Assembly: GCF_001375535.1 (NCBI RefSeq)
Contig: NZ_LN831197.1
Location: forward strand, 4,089,823-4,153,822
Length of the DNA: 64,000 nt
From: Bacillus niameyensis
Lineage (GTDB): Bacteria; Bacillota; Bacilli; Bacillales; Bacillaceae_C
Direction: 5' to 3'
The position numbers and the translations under genes are program-made. Each line of letters begins with the position of its first letter. The stretch's first letter is position 1. The notes beneath the pieces were generated by a model. The model saw only the letters and a list, made by a program, of their open reading frames with translations. It was not told where the DNA came from and did no database searches. This document shows, piece by piece, positions 1-9,064 of this stretch.

Positions 1-1
1 G

Positions 2-445
2 GCTTTTATTGGATTTACAATGATCGCTGCGTCTGGATTCGCAGAGGTTTTAGATAAAACAGGTGATGTAAATGAGCTTGTCCAAAATGCTGCAAATTTA
101 ATTGGAGACAATAAATCATTAGGAGCCCTAATTATGTTGCTAGTCGGTCTTCTTGTTACGATGGGAATTGGTTCATCATTCTCTACGATCCCAATCATTG
201 CAACGATTTTTGTCCCGCTTGCTCTAGAGCTTGGTTTTAGCCCGCTTGCAACAATTAGCATCGTAGGAACAGCAGCCGCATTAGGCGATGCGGGATCACC
301 AGCTTCCGATAGTACACTTGGACCTACAGCAGGGTTAAATGCCGATGGAAAGCATAATCATATTTGGGATTCCTGTGTTCCAACATTTTTGCATTATAAT
401 ATTCCACTCGTCATTTTTGGTTGGATTGCCGCCATGATTTTATAG
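2..445 (+). CDS. YuiF-like Na+/H+ antiporter family protein, C-terminal part
   Basis: The reading frame is open from the left edge (base 2), so only the last ~147 residues are visible and the start lies outside the window. The fragment is strongly hydrophobic, with about three membrane spans, and carries the polar motif [19 protein letters not shown] followed by an [10 protein letters not shown] stretch. That pattern is typical of the NhaC-like/YuiF family of secondary transporters. It ends in a short hydrophobic tail ([10 protein letters not shown]). The substrate (Na+/H+ or amino acid) cannot be decided from this fragment. A small inverted repeat (453-471) without a T-run follows the stop. 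Confidence 0.75.
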   Translation, partial: AFIGFTMIAASGFAEVLDKTGDVNELVQNAANLIGDNKSLGALIMLLVGLLVTMGIGSSFSTIPIIATIFVPLALELGFSPLATISIVGTAAALGDAGSPASDSTLGPTAGLNADGKHNHIWDSCVPTFLHYNIPLVIFGWIAAMIL

Positions 446-540
446 TAGGAAAACTGGGGGAATTGCCCAGTCCATCCGCCTTCTTGTCGCATAAACAAAT
501 AGGGAAGAGCTTTTGCTCATAGACAAAGGAGGTAGCTAAA

Positions 541-798
541 ATGATGAATCATTATCGTGGTCCAGAACCTTATCCTGCAAATCGCTTTTTCTTCGGGGCT
601 CCTTTATTAGGAGGATTTGTAGGGGGGTTGCTCGGCGGTGGAATTGCTAATGCATTTTTACGACCGCGTCCGTACTACCCAGGTTATCCACCACGACCAT
701 ACCCTTATGGAGCTGGTCCATACGGTGGTTACGGAGGTTATCCAGGTTATCCACCTGGTCCAGGTCCGTACGGCGGTTATGGTGTCCCATACAGATAG
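541..798 (+). CDS. Small Gly/Pro/Tyr-rich protein of unknown function
   Basis: 85 residues, ATG start behind AAAGGAGG (524-531). The N-terminal half has a short glycine-rich hydrophobic stretch ([18 protein letters not shown], residues ~18-35). The C-terminal half is built of repeated PYGGYGG/YPGYPP units with many Arg/Tyr residues. Such low-complexity proteins are common in spore coats and cell surfaces of Bacillaceae, but I recognise no named family. A weak hairpin terminator follows at 854-877. It is a single-gene unit. The function is unknown; a surface or coat role is only a guess from composition. Confidence 0.6.
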   Translation: MMNHYRGPEPYPANRFFFGAPLLGGFVGGLLGGGIANAFLRPRPYYPGYPPRPYPYGAGPYGGYGGYPGYPPGPGPYGGYGVPYR

Positions 799-853
799 AG
801 TGGAATGACTTGGAGAACAATGCTCCAGATTAATAATAAAATGGGTAAGTTCC

Positions 854-877
854 AAAGCCCTCTTAGTTGGGGGCTTT
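854..877 (+). terminator. Hairpin terminator of the Gly/Pro/Tyr-rich gene
   Basis: AAAGCCC (854-860) pairs with GGGCTTT (871-877) around a 10-nt loop. The T-run is weak (tttacctt), so efficiency is uncertain. Confidence 0.5.
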
Positions 878-1273
878 ACCTTGTGCCGACGGGTAGTCGT
901 ACATTGTACAGATTTCTACGCAGAATGAGTTGACTTTTCAAATCACCCAAACTGCCTTCTTCTTTAAGTACTTGTTTTTTTAAAAGCTAAATAAAACATA
1001 ATTAAAAAATATTTATATTAGGGTGTCCTTTTGGATTCTATTGATCAAAAATCCTTGCAAATGACAACGGAAACAGAAGGAATAGTCAAGGCCGTCACAA
1101 ACCGCCCCCTAAATAATTTAGTGAAAAAAGGTCATGAGTCTAACTCGTGGCCTTTATTACTTATAAAATCCATAAAGTTCGGAAACAATAATTGATATGA
1201 CCATGTTTCTGATCGATTTTCATATAAGTTTTAAGGAGTAAGAAAAAGGGAAAAGAGTAAATTAATTCTCCAA
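878..1273. other. Intergenic stretch without a convincing gene
   Basis: About 400 bases. The only structured element is an imperfect hairpin, AAAGGTCATGAGT (1127-1139) with ACTCGTGGCCTTT (1143-1155). It looks like a terminator left without an upstream gene. A 54-codon TTG-initiated frame (1031-1195) runs through this hairpin and has no matching features, so I do not call it. The stretch may be a scar where genes were lost or the PIN/RM block was inserted. Confidence 0.4.
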
Positions 1274-1288
1274 ATGAGGAGGAATATT

Positions 1289-1522
1289 ATGGACATGTGT
1301 AGAAATAGTGATAACGATAAGAATAATTCCCAAAAATATAGTGATGAGGTGGTAAAAATGCTTTCAATGCCTCTGACAAAAGCGGCTCCAACTAAAACAG
1401 TTGGTAGAAAGATTGTAAAAAATCCAAAGAAAAAACGGAGTGCTCTTGAGATTTCAAATTCCATTGGTGTTCATGGTGCTTTCGGACGAACCCTATCGGA
1501 ACTACATAAGCAAGGGAGATAG
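1289..1522 (+). CDS. Small basic protein preceding PIN-domain gene (possible antitoxin)
   Basis: 77 residues from the ATG at 1289, chosen because GAGGAGG (1276-1282) lies 6 nt upstream. The upstream in-frame ATG (1274) overlaps that binding site. The N-terminus is polar (Asn/Asp/Lys-rich). The C-terminal half is basic (KIVKNPKKKRSALEIS) and ends in a short predicted helix (RTLSELHKQGR). The stop is 2 nt before the PIN-domain gene, which implies translational coupling. Small basic or charged proteins directly upstream of PIN ribonucleases are usually antitoxins, but I recognise no named antitoxin fold, so the role rests on gene order. Confidence 0.55.
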   Translation: MDMCRNSDNDKNNSQKYSDEVVKMLSMPLTKAAPTKTVGRKIVKNPKKKRSALEISNSIGVHGAFGRTLSELHKQGR

Positions 1523-1524
1523 GT

Positions 1525-2280
1525 ATGGACTTTATTATCGGGGGAGAACAAGTTGATCAGGAAGATTTCTCTGGAGCATCTATTTATTTAGATGCTTGTT
1601 TTATATTGGCTTTTTTGGATCTAGATGATGATCGTCGCCCTGAAGTTGCAAGAGTGCTTGATGTTTGGTCAGATCATCCAGGAGTAATTTTAGGGGTTAG
1701 TAATCATACTATAGCTGAAGTAATCAATCGACTTTTTCAAATGAATATTTTAGGAGCATTAGAAACCTATCATCGAAACAATAAACTCATCAACCAGACA
1801 AGAGATGGCCTTAATAAATTATCTTTCGAACAGAGAATTAAATTGTTAGATATAGATGGTATTAGATTTTTATACGGCTTGGCAAAACGTGAAGAAATCA
1901 TTAGCTTCTACAATAAAAATATCAATATTCATGTAAAAGTAATGGAATTAATCAAATTAGCCAAAAAAGATGAAGAAAATCGAAAAAAATTAGATGTCTT
2001 TTATCGTGCAGCAGTTGATACCTTTGAAGAATTCATTCATATGATGACGGTTGAGGCAGGCTTTGAAGTAGTCGAAATTTTGGACTCAACAGGAGATATA
2101 TCATATTTCGCAGCTACAGTATTTATGAAACAATTTCAACTGGATATTACCGATTCTTTCCATTTGGCGATCGCTCAAGAAAATGAATATAATTATCTAG
2201 CGACACTTGATGGGGATTTTCTGAATCATTTCTATTCTAGAGAGGCCTCTTTATCAACTAGAATTATAAAAGTGGCATAG
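1525..2280 (+). CDS. PIN-domain protein, putative ribonuclease toxin
   Basis: 251 residues. The N-terminus has the PIN signature SIYLDACFILAFLD with the first acidic residue (~residue 23), then TIAEVINRLF with the conserved Glu (~residue 65). Near the C-terminus come DITDSFHLAIAQ and LATLDGDF, which supply the last Asp residues. PIN proteins are Mg2+-dependent single-strand RNA nucleases, the toxin of VapBC-type pairs. At 251 residues it is almost twice the length of a classic VapC; the extra sequence lies in a helical middle segment (~80-190). It follows a small basic gene by 2 nt and sits next to a type I RM locus, consistent with a defence or stability module. Activity is not provable from sequence. 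Confidence 0.7.
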   Translation: MDFIIGGEQVDQEDFSGASIYLDACFILAFLDLDDDRRPEVARVLDVWSDHPGVILGVSNHTIAEVINRLFQMNILGALETYHRNNKLINQTRDGLNKLSFEQRIKLLDIDGIRFLYGLAKREEIISFYNKNINIHVKVMELIKLAKKDEENRKKLDVFYRAAVDTFEEFIHMMTVEAGFEVVEILDSTGDISYFAATVFMKQFQLDITDSFHLAIAQENEYNYLATLDGDFLNHFYSREASLSTRIIKVA

Positions 2281-2306
2281 CATAGTCTTTATTTATTTAC
2301 TTAAAC

Positions 2307-2336
2307 AAAAACACTTCCATAGCGGGAAGTGTTTTT
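2307..2336 (+). terminator. Rho-independent terminator after PIN gene
   Basis: AAAAACACTTCC (2307-2318) and GGAAGTGTTTTT (2325-2336) form a 12-bp stem with a 6-nt loop and T-run. It works in either direction and separates the PIN unit from hsdM. Confidence 0.85.
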
Positions 2337-2500
2337 GATGTATATATGAGTAATATATGTCTATTTTTAACATTTCTAAAAAAACGCCACTCTATTTTTT
2401 GAAGCTATGGTATCATTTTGATAGGACTATATCCTTAGTAGAAAAATGGAACTACTATCTAACTTTAACCATATGAAAACAATAAAAAGGTGAATATACA

Positions 2501-4285
2501 ATGAATGAATTCAATCGTAATGTTCAAACATCCATCAATGTTCAGAAACAAGCCAATCTGATTTGGAACGTAGCCGATATTTTACGCGGCCTTTATAAGC
2601 CACATGAATATGGGAAGGTTATACTTCCAATGACGGTCATTAAACGCCTACATGATACGTTAATGCCAACACGTGAAGCCGTTTTAAAAGCGGCTGAACA
2701 ATTTAAAGATATGAATGAAACAATGCGCAATCGATTCTTGGAAAAAGCTTCTGGCTATTCTTTCTATAATACGAGTCTTTATACATTTGAAACATTGCTT
2801 GCAGATCCAGCCAATATTGAGGTTAACTTTAAAGCCTATTTAAACGGTTTCTCTGATAATATGCAAGATATTATTGCAAACTTTAAATTTGATATGGAAA
2901 TTACCAATATGGCAGACAATGACGCATTGTACCATGTCATCACAGAATTCAATAAAAAAGAATCATACTTAGGACCTGACAAAGTGACAAGTACAGATAT
3001 GGGGTATATTTTCGAAGAGTTAGTCCGAAAATTCTCGGAGAGTTATAACGAAGAAGCAGGAGCCCATTTCACGAGCCGCGATATTATTTATTTAATGACA
3101 GACTTGTTATTAGCGGAAGACCGCGAAACGTTAACTGGGGAAGATGTCGTGAAAACAGTGTATGACCAAACAATGGGAACATCGCAAATGCTATCGGCGA
3201 TGATCGAGAGGATTCATGACTTTAATAAGAGTGCGGAAGTACGTACCTTTGGTCAAGAAATTAATCCAGAAACATATGCAATTGCGAAAGCCGATACGAT
3301 GATTCGCGGCGGAAATCCTGACAATATGGCTTTAGGTAGCACATTATCCCATGATCAATTTGAAGGCTATACATTCGATTACTGCATTTCCAATCCTCCT
3401 TTTGGAATTGACTGGAAAAAGGATAAAAAGAATGTTGAAGAAGAACACCGAAAAGGAGAAAATGGCCGTTTTGGTGTCGGGTTACCGAAAATTAGTGATG
3501 GTCAATTGTTATTTCAGCTCAATGGAATTTCTAAATTGAAAAAAAAAGGGCGGATGGCGATTGTTCATAATGGTTCGGCTTTGTTTTCAGGAAATGCCGG
3601 TGGTGGCGAAAGCGCGATTCGTCAATATGTCATTGAAAATGATTGGTTGGAAGCGATAGTGCAATTGCCAACAGATTTGTTCTATAACACAGGCATCTCA
3701 ACATACGTTTGGATCTTGACGAAAAATAAATCGGCTGAACGACAAGGCAAAGTTCAATTAATTGATGCTTCTAAAATGTTTGAAAAGCGTCGTAAAAGTA
3801 TTGGGGAAAAGCGTGTCGATATAAGTGAAGAATGTCGCAAAGTGATTGTTGAGGCTTATGGAGAATTTGGTAATAAAGAATATTATTTGGATGAAAGAAT
3901 GGTAGAATCCAAAGTATTTGACAACGAAGAATTTGGCTTCACGAAAGTAACCGTCGAGAGTCCTGAACGAGACGCAGAAGGCAACATCATTTTGAAAAAG
4001 GGAAAACCAGTCGCCGATACAAAATTACGTGATACAGAAGATATTCCGTTGAGAGAAGATATCCAAGCCTATTTTGAACGCGAAGTAGTACCTTTCAATC
4101 AAGATGCTTGGATGGATCGTAAAAAAGACAAGATTGGGTATGAAATCCCATTCACTCGCTTGTTTTATAAATACACAGCCCCAGAGCCATCTGAAGTGAT
4201 CGCGGAACGTATTAAAAAATTGGAAGAATCGATTGTAGCGAACTTTGAGGCGTTGTCTGGTAAGGATGTGAGTAGTGGTGAGTAG
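2501..4285 (+). CDS. hsdM: Type I restriction-modification DNA methyltransferase subunit (HsdM)
   Basis: 594 residues; ATG preceded by AAAGGTG. N-terminal HsdM helical domain (LIWNVADILRGLYKPHEYGKV), then the methylase core with motif IV NPPF (in CISNPPFGIDW, ~residue 300), the adenine-N6 methylation signature. It modifies the recognition site chosen by HsdS and is needed for restriction by HsdR. An oddity is that motif I, usually DPxCGxGG-like, reads DQTMGTSQML at ~residues 223-232: the Asp, Gly and Met-Leu are kept but the Cys and glycine pair are not. Gene order M-S-R; the gene overlaps hsdS by 11 nt. Confidence 0.93.
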   Translation: MNEFNRNVQTSINVQKQANLIWNVADILRGLYKPHEYGKVILPMTVIKRLHDTLMPTREAVLKAAEQFKDMNETMRNRFLEKASGYSFYNTSLYTFETLLADPANIEVNFKAYLNGFSDNMQDIIANFKFDMEITNMADNDALYHVITEFNKKESYLGPDKVTSTDMGYIFEELVRKFSESYNEEAGAHFTSRDIIYLMTDLLLAEDRETLTGEDVVKTVYDQTMGTSQMLSAMIERIHDFNKSAEVRTFGQEINPETYAIAKADTMIRGGNPDNMALGSTLSHDQFEGYTFDYCISNPPFGIDWKKDKKNVEEEHRKGENGRFGVGLPKISDGQLLFQLNGISKLKKKGRMAIVHNGSALFSGNAGGGESAIRQYVIENDWLEAIVQLPTDLFYNTGISTYVWILTKNKSAERQGKVQLIDASKMFEKRRKSIGEKRVDISEECRKVIVEAYGEFGNKEYYLDERMVESKVFDNEEFGFTKVTVESPERDAEGNIILKKGKPVADTKLRDTEDIPLREDIQAYFEREVVPFNQDAWMDRKKDKIGYEIPFTRLFYKYTAPEPSEVIAERIKKLEESIVANFEALSGKDVSSGE

Positions 4286-4289
4286 GGAG

Positions 4290-5489
4290 ATGAAGGATTC
4301 GGGGGTTGAATGGATTGGAGAAATTCCTAAGAGCTGGAATATTTCTAAAAGCAAATACTTTATTAAATTACATTCAGGAGAACCTATAGAAAAACAAATA
4401 GAAAAAAATGATGAGTTTCCATATCCTATTTATGGCGGAGGTTCTTTACTGGGATATACAAATAAATATAATGTCAATGAAAGTAACCTATTAATAGGCC
4501 GTGTAGGTAGCGCTGGAAAAATAACTGTCCTCAAAAATAATGCTTGGGCAACAGATAATGCATTAATTGTAAATCATTTTAACATAGATAAAAGTTTTCT
4601 TGCCTTTTTACTTGAAGCTATGAATCTACAAAATCTATCTACTTCCAATGCTCAACCTTTAATTACATCGAGTAAAGTTCTTAAACAATATATTGCCTAT
4701 CCAGATATCAATACACAGAAACGCATTGGGGAAAAAGTCAAAAAAAGTACTGAAAAGATTGATGGAATTATCAAAAATACTCAGCATTCCATCGAAGAAT
4801 TAAAAAAATACAAGCAATCCTTAATTACAGAAGCCGTAACAAAAGGGTTGGATAAGAATGTAGAAATGGAAGACAGCGGGATTGAATGGATGGGGCATAT
4901 TCCTAAGAACTGGGATTTAACGAAAATTAATAGATTATTTTCTATTAAAAAAGATATTGCCAATCAAACTGGCCACGATGTATTATCTGTCACTCAATCT
5001 GGATTGAAGGTTAAAGATATCAGTCGAAATGAAGGACAAATGGCTGCAGACTATAGTAAATATCAAATTGTTAAGCCGGGGGATTTTGTAATGAATCATA
5101 TGGATTTATTAACTGGCTGGGTTGATGTAGCAACTCAAGAAGGTGTTACGAGTCCAGATTATAGAGCTTTTCACGCAAGAAATGGAAAATTAGTTTTCAG
5201 TAAGTTTTATTTATATGTATTCCAAGTATGTTATATGAATAAGATTTTTTATGGATTGGGGCAGGGAGTTTCCAATCTAGGCAGATGGAGATTACAAACA
5301 GATAAATTTTTAAATTTCTATTTACCTCTTCCATCTCTGAAAGAACAAAAGGAGATAGTTGAGTTTTTGGATAGTAAACTATTACAGATAAATTCTATGC
5401 TTGAGCAAAAGGAGCAATTGCTAAGCGAACTAGAACACTACAAAAAATCCCTAATCTACGAATACGTCACGGGGAAAAAAGAAGTCTAG
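4290..5489 (+). CDS. hsdS: Type I restriction-modification specificity subunit (HsdS)
   Basis: About 399 residues from the ATG at 4290; GTG at 4275 is an alternative start. Two target-recognition domains are visible, each opening with the same motif: KDSGVEWIGEIPKSW at the N-terminus and EDSGIEWMGHIPKNW near residue 195. Each is closed by a helical coiled-coil spacer (STEKIDGIIKNTQHSIEELKKYKQSL; then LLQINSMLEQKEQLLSELEHYKKSL). This is the standard two-half-site HsdS layout specifying a bipartite target. The start region overlaps the end of hsdM and the stop lies just before hsdR, so the three are one operon. The target sequence cannot be predicted here. Confidence 0.9.
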   Translation: MKDSGVEWIGEIPKSWNISKSKYFIKLHSGEPIEKQIEKNDEFPYPIYGGGSLLGYTNKYNVNESNLLIGRVGSAGKITVLKNNAWATDNALIVNHFNIDKSFLAFLLEAMNLQNLSTSNAQPLITSSKVLKQYIAYPDINTQKRIGEKVKKSTEKIDGIIKNTQHSIEELKKYKQSLITEAVTKGLDKNVEMEDSGIEWMGHIPKNWDLTKINRLFSIKKDIANQTGHDVLSVTQSGLKVKDISRNEGQMAADYSKYQIVKPGDFVMNHMDLLTGWVDVATQEGVTSPDYRAFHARNGKLVFSKFYLYVFQVCYMNKIFYGLGQGVSNLGRWRLQTDKFLNFYLPLPSLKEQKEIVEFLDSKLLQINSMLEQKEQLLSELEHYKKSLIYEYVTGKKEV

Positions 5490-5492
5490 GGG

Positions 5493-8400
5493 GTGATGGG
5501 TTTGGTTGAAACGAAAGAAATTCGTTTTGAACAAGATATTGAAACAAGTTTAACGCAGTATGGTGGATGGCAAAAAGAGAGATTCCAAGATTCACAATTT
5601 AATGCGTCGATTGGACTTGATTTAGATAAGTTGCTAAATTTTATTCAGGAAACACAACCGAAACAATGGGAACGGTATGAAAAGATTTATAAGGAAGACA
5701 CCCGCCGAAAGTTTTTGAAACGGTTCAATGAAGAAGTAAACATGCATGGGTTGCTACATGTTTTGCGTAATGGCATCAAAGACCGTGGTGTTCCCTTAAA
5801 AGTTGCCTACTTTAAGCCTGTTTCCGGGTTGAATTATGATGTGCTCGAAAAGTATGAGGCGAATCGTTTTACGTGTACACGTCAATTTGCTTACAGTCCG
5901 AAAAACCGCAATACGATTGATATGGTGCTTTCTTTAAACGGGATTCCGATTGTCGCCCTAGAGTTGAAAAACCAGTACACAGGTCAGTCGGTTGAAAATG
6001 CAAAAGTACAATTCCAAAAGGATCGTGATCCGAAAGAATTGGTTCTTCGCTTCAATACCAGATTTTTAGTGTATTTTGCTGTAGACCATTATGAGGTCTT
6101 TATGACGACGAAATTAGCGGGGAAGAAGACGTATTTCCTGCCGTTTAACCAAGGCTCCAATGGTCCAGGCCATGTCGGCGGAAAGGGTAATCCTAAAAAT
6201 GCAGACGGTTATCCAACAGCTTATCTTTGGGAACAAGTCCTTCACCGTGACAATGTCATGGACATTATTCAGCGCTTTATGAACTTGGAAGTGAAGAGGG
6301 AAAAGGAAGGAAATCGGGAAGTAACGAAAGAAACACTCATTTTTCCTCGCTATCACCAGCTTGATGTTGTCCGCAAACTGCTTGCCGATGTGAAAGGGCA
6401 TGGCAGTGGCGAAAATTATTTAATCCAACATAGTGCAGGGTCTGGAAAGTCTAACAGTATCGCTTGGCTCGCCTACCATTTAGCTTCTGCTCATGATCAG
6501 GAAAATAACCCGATTTTTACCTCGACGATTATTGTAACAGACCGTACTGTTTTAGACCGGCAATTGCAAAACACGATTATGAGTTTTGATCATACAACAG
6601 GACAAGTCGAGACAATTGATGACAAGAAAACGTCGCAGGATTTAAAAAATGCGATCAATGATGGTAAGAAAATTATTATTACAACGCTGCAAAAGTTTCC
6701 GATTATTTATCAAGAAGTTGATGCCGCAAGTGGCAGAAATTTTGCGGTGATTGTCGATGAGGCCCATTCTTCGCAAACAGGGAACAGCGCTCAAAAGTTA
6801 AAAGCGGCTTTAGCTGATAAAGAAGCGACACTAAAAGAGTTTCAAGAGATTGAAGAGGAAATTGAAAATACTACTTTAGATGATCAAGATGAGTTAGTGA
6901 AAACGTTACTTGCTCAAGGACACCACCAAAATTTAAGTTTCTTCGCTTTTACGGCAACACCGAAAGAGAAAACGATTGAAATGTTTGGAACGAAACAACC
7001 AGATGGCAGTTTTGCACCTTTTCATGTGTATAGCATGCGCCAAGCGATTGAAGAAGGCTTTATTTTAGATGTATTGAAAAACTATATGACCTATAAAACA
7101 TCTTACAGGATTGCAAAGGAAATTGAGGATAATCCTGAACTCCCGAAGACAGAAGCAGTTCGGGCGATTGCGCGTTATCAATCTTTTCACCCTTGGGTAT
7201 TGCGCCAAAAAACAGAGGTTATGGTGGAACAATTCCGGGCCGTTACAATAAAGGAGATTGGCGGGCGTGGGAAAGCGATGGTTGTCACACCATCTCGTTT
7301 ACATGCTGTGCGCTATATGCAAGAATTCAAATCATACATTAAAGAAAAGGGCTATAAGGACTTGGATGTGTTAGTTGCTTTCTCTGGTTCTGTTACGGAT
7401 GAAGGTGTGGAATATACCGAACCAGGGATGAATATTACACAGGGCGGAGAACGGATTAAAGAAAATCAATTAAAGGAAGCCTTCCATACAGATGATTTCA
7501 ATCTTTTAATTGTTGCTGAAAAATATCAGACAGGTTTTGATGAACCGCTACTCCATACGATGTTTGTCGATAAGAAATTAAGCGGTGTGAAGGCAGTTCA
7601 AACATTATCACGCTTAAACCGCACGATACCAGGGAAGAAAGATACGTTTATACTAGATTTTGTCAACAGTGAAGAAGAGATTTTACAAGCTTTCCAGCCG
7701 TTTTATGAAGTCACCACTTTAGATAGTGAAATCAATATTAACTTAATTTATGATACACAAAGTAAATTGAGGAAATATGCGATCTATAATCAAGAGGATA
7801 TTGATCAAGTATTGACGCTTGTCAAACAGGCGCAGAAGAAACAAGATGAACGTTTGTTAGGACGGATTTCCAGCCTGTTTAAGCCAATAATTGAGCGGTA
7901 TGAGGATCTTCCGAAAGATACTCAATATGAGTTTCGTGTTACGTTGCGCAATTTTGGTAAATGGTACAATTATATTTCTCAATTAGACCGCACGTTTGAT
8001 AGGCAACTTTTAGAAGAAAGCATTTTTACAAACTATCTTTTAAAGTTCATTCCGAAAGAACAACGGGAAAAAGTCGATATCACTGATAAAGTTAAACTGG
8101 AATATTACAAACTACAAAAGGATTTTGAAGGCGAGATCATGCTCGTCGCAGAAGACTCTGAAAGTGGAATATTAAGCAATCCGAAAGAAATAAATGCAGG
8201 GATTAAACCACCTGAGGAGCGGGATTCCCTAGAAGAAATCATTTATCGTGTGAACGAACGCTTCCCAGATGAATTCACAGAGGCTGATAAGGTGTTGTTG
8301 GAAACCTTATATAAATCATTTAAACAGAAACCGGATGCAAAAGTAGTGAATATGGCGAAGAATAATAGCGCAGAAATGTTTATTCACAATTTGTTTAAAG

Positions 8401-8546
8401 ATGTTTTTCAAGATAAAGTAATGGATGAATACGCACAAGGCCAAAGTGCATATGGGAAACTATTTGGGGCTGACGAAAATTATTATAATGTAGTGTACTC
8501 ACTATTAGCGAAAGATTTATATAGGTGGTTTAGAGCTCTAGAGTAG
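5493..8546 (+). CDS. hsdR: Type I restriction endonuclease subunit (HsdR)
   Basis: Just over 1000 residues. It has an N-terminal PD-(D/E)xK-type nuclease with Asp in NTIDMVLSL and the ELK triad in IVALELKNQYTG (~150-165). The SF2 translocase motor follows: Walker A SAGSGKSNS (~315), DEAH box VIVDEAHSSQ (~425) and motif III FAFTATP (~495). It ends in a long helical domain that contacts HsdM. It cuts unmodified DNA after ATP-driven translocation. The start is uncertain: GTG 5493, ATG 5496 or TTG 5502. The AGGGGGTGATGGG tract fits TTG 5502 best by spacing. No frameshift is visible, so the system looks intact. Confidence 0.93.
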   Translation: MMGLVETKEIRFEQDIETSLTQYGGWQKERFQDSQFNASIGLDLDKLLNFIQETQPKQWERYEKIYKEDTRRKFLKRFNEEVNMHGLLHVLRNGIKDRGVPLKVAYFKPVSGLNYDVLEKYEANRFTCTRQFAYSPKNRNTIDMVLSLNGIPIVALELKNQYTGQSVENAKVQFQKDRDPKELVLRFNTRFLVYFAVDHYEVFMTTKLAGKKTYFLPFNQGSNGPGHVGGKGNPKNADGYPTAYLWEQVLHRDNVMDIIQRFMNLEVKREKEGNREVTKETLIFPRYHQLDVVRKLLADVKGHGSGENYLIQHSAGSGKSNSIAWLAYHLASAHDQENNPIFTSTIIVTDRTVLDRQLQNTIMSFDHTTGQVETIDDKKTSQDLKNAINDGKKIIITTLQKFPIIYQEVDAASGRNFAVIVDEAHSSQTGNSAQKLKAALADKEATLKEFQEIEEEIENTTLDDQDELVKTLLAQGHHQNLSFFAFTATPKEKTIEMFGTKQPDGSFAPFHVYSMRQAIEEGFILDVLKNYMTYKTSYRIAKEIEDNPELPKTEAVRAIARYQSFHPWVLRQKTEVMVEQFRAVTIKEIGGRGKAMVVTPSRLHAVRYMQEFKSYIKEKGYKDLDVLVAFSGSVTDEGVEYTEPGMNITQGGERIKENQLKEAFHTDDFNLLIVAEKYQTGFDEPLLHTMFVDKKLSGVKAVQTLSRLNRTIPGKKDTFILDFVNSEEEILQAFQPFYEVTTLDSEININLIYDTQSKLRKYAIYNQEDIDQVLTLVKQAQKKQDERLLGRISSLFKPIIERYEDLPKDTQYEFRVTLRNFGKWYNYISQLDRTFDRQLLEESIFTNYLLKFIPKEQREKVDITDKVKLEYYKLQKDFEGEIMLVAEDSESGILSNPKEINAGIKPPEERDSLEEIIYRVNERFPDEFTEADKVLLETLYKSFKQKPDAKVVNMAKNNSAEMFIHNLFKDVFQDKVMDEYAQGQSAYGKLFGADENYYNVVYSLLAKDLYRWFRALE

Positions 8547-8670
8547 GAAAGGTATTAAAGGAGGTCCCTTGGTACTGTGATATTTTACTGCACTGAGGGA
8601 CTTTAATAAAATATACATGTGAAGGTCGCCTCATAAGGGGGCTTTTGTGATTAGGAAGGGAAAAGTTTAA

Positions 8671-9051
8671 ATGGAAAAGCAAACATTAATCGAAACTCTT
8701 GGAATTGAATTTCTTGAAGTAGGGCACGGAAAAGTAACGGCAACGATGCCTGTAGATGGACGAACGAAACAGCCATATGGGTATTTGCATGGGGGAGCAT
8801 CTGTTGCACTTGCCGAAACAGTTGCTAGCTATGGTGCTACAACGATGATTGATTTAGAAAAAGAAATTTGTTTTGGCTTAGAGATTAATGCAAACCATGT
8901 TAAAGCGAAAAAAGATGGCATTGTTACAGCTACAGCTGAAGTACTCCATAAAGGGAAAAGTACGATGATATGGGATGTCAAAATTAAAGATGAAGAAGAG
9001 CAGTTGATTTGTGTGTCACGATGTACGATCGCGATTGTTCCCAAAAAGTAA
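8671..9051 (+). CDS. yuxO: Hotdog-fold thioesterase (YuxO/PaaI family)
   Basis: 126 residues, ATG after GGAAGGG. It shows the PaaI-type hotdog core with the signature PYGYLHGGASVALAETVAS (~residues 32-50), in which the HGG turn and Glu are catalytic in this family. It probably hydrolyses small acyl-CoA thioesters; the substrate is unknown. In B. subtilis, as I recall, yuxO follows comA and faces the end of the mrp operon. It faces mrpG here too, which supports orthology, but upstream lies a type I RM locus rather than com genes. Confidence 0.85.
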   Translation: MEKQTLIETLGIEFLEVGHGKVTATMPVDGRTKQPYGYLHGGASVALAETVASYGATTMIDLEKEICFGLEINANHVKAKKDGIVTATAEVLHKGKSTMIWDVKIKDEEEQLICVSRCTIAIVPKK

Positions 9052-9064
9052 AAAGATAGTATTA

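Noticed and set aside
1031-1195. 54-codon TTG-initiated frame between the Gly/Pro/Tyr-rich gene and the PIN unit
   Set aside because: It runs through a terminator-like hairpin, shows no domain, and the ribosome binding site is poor.
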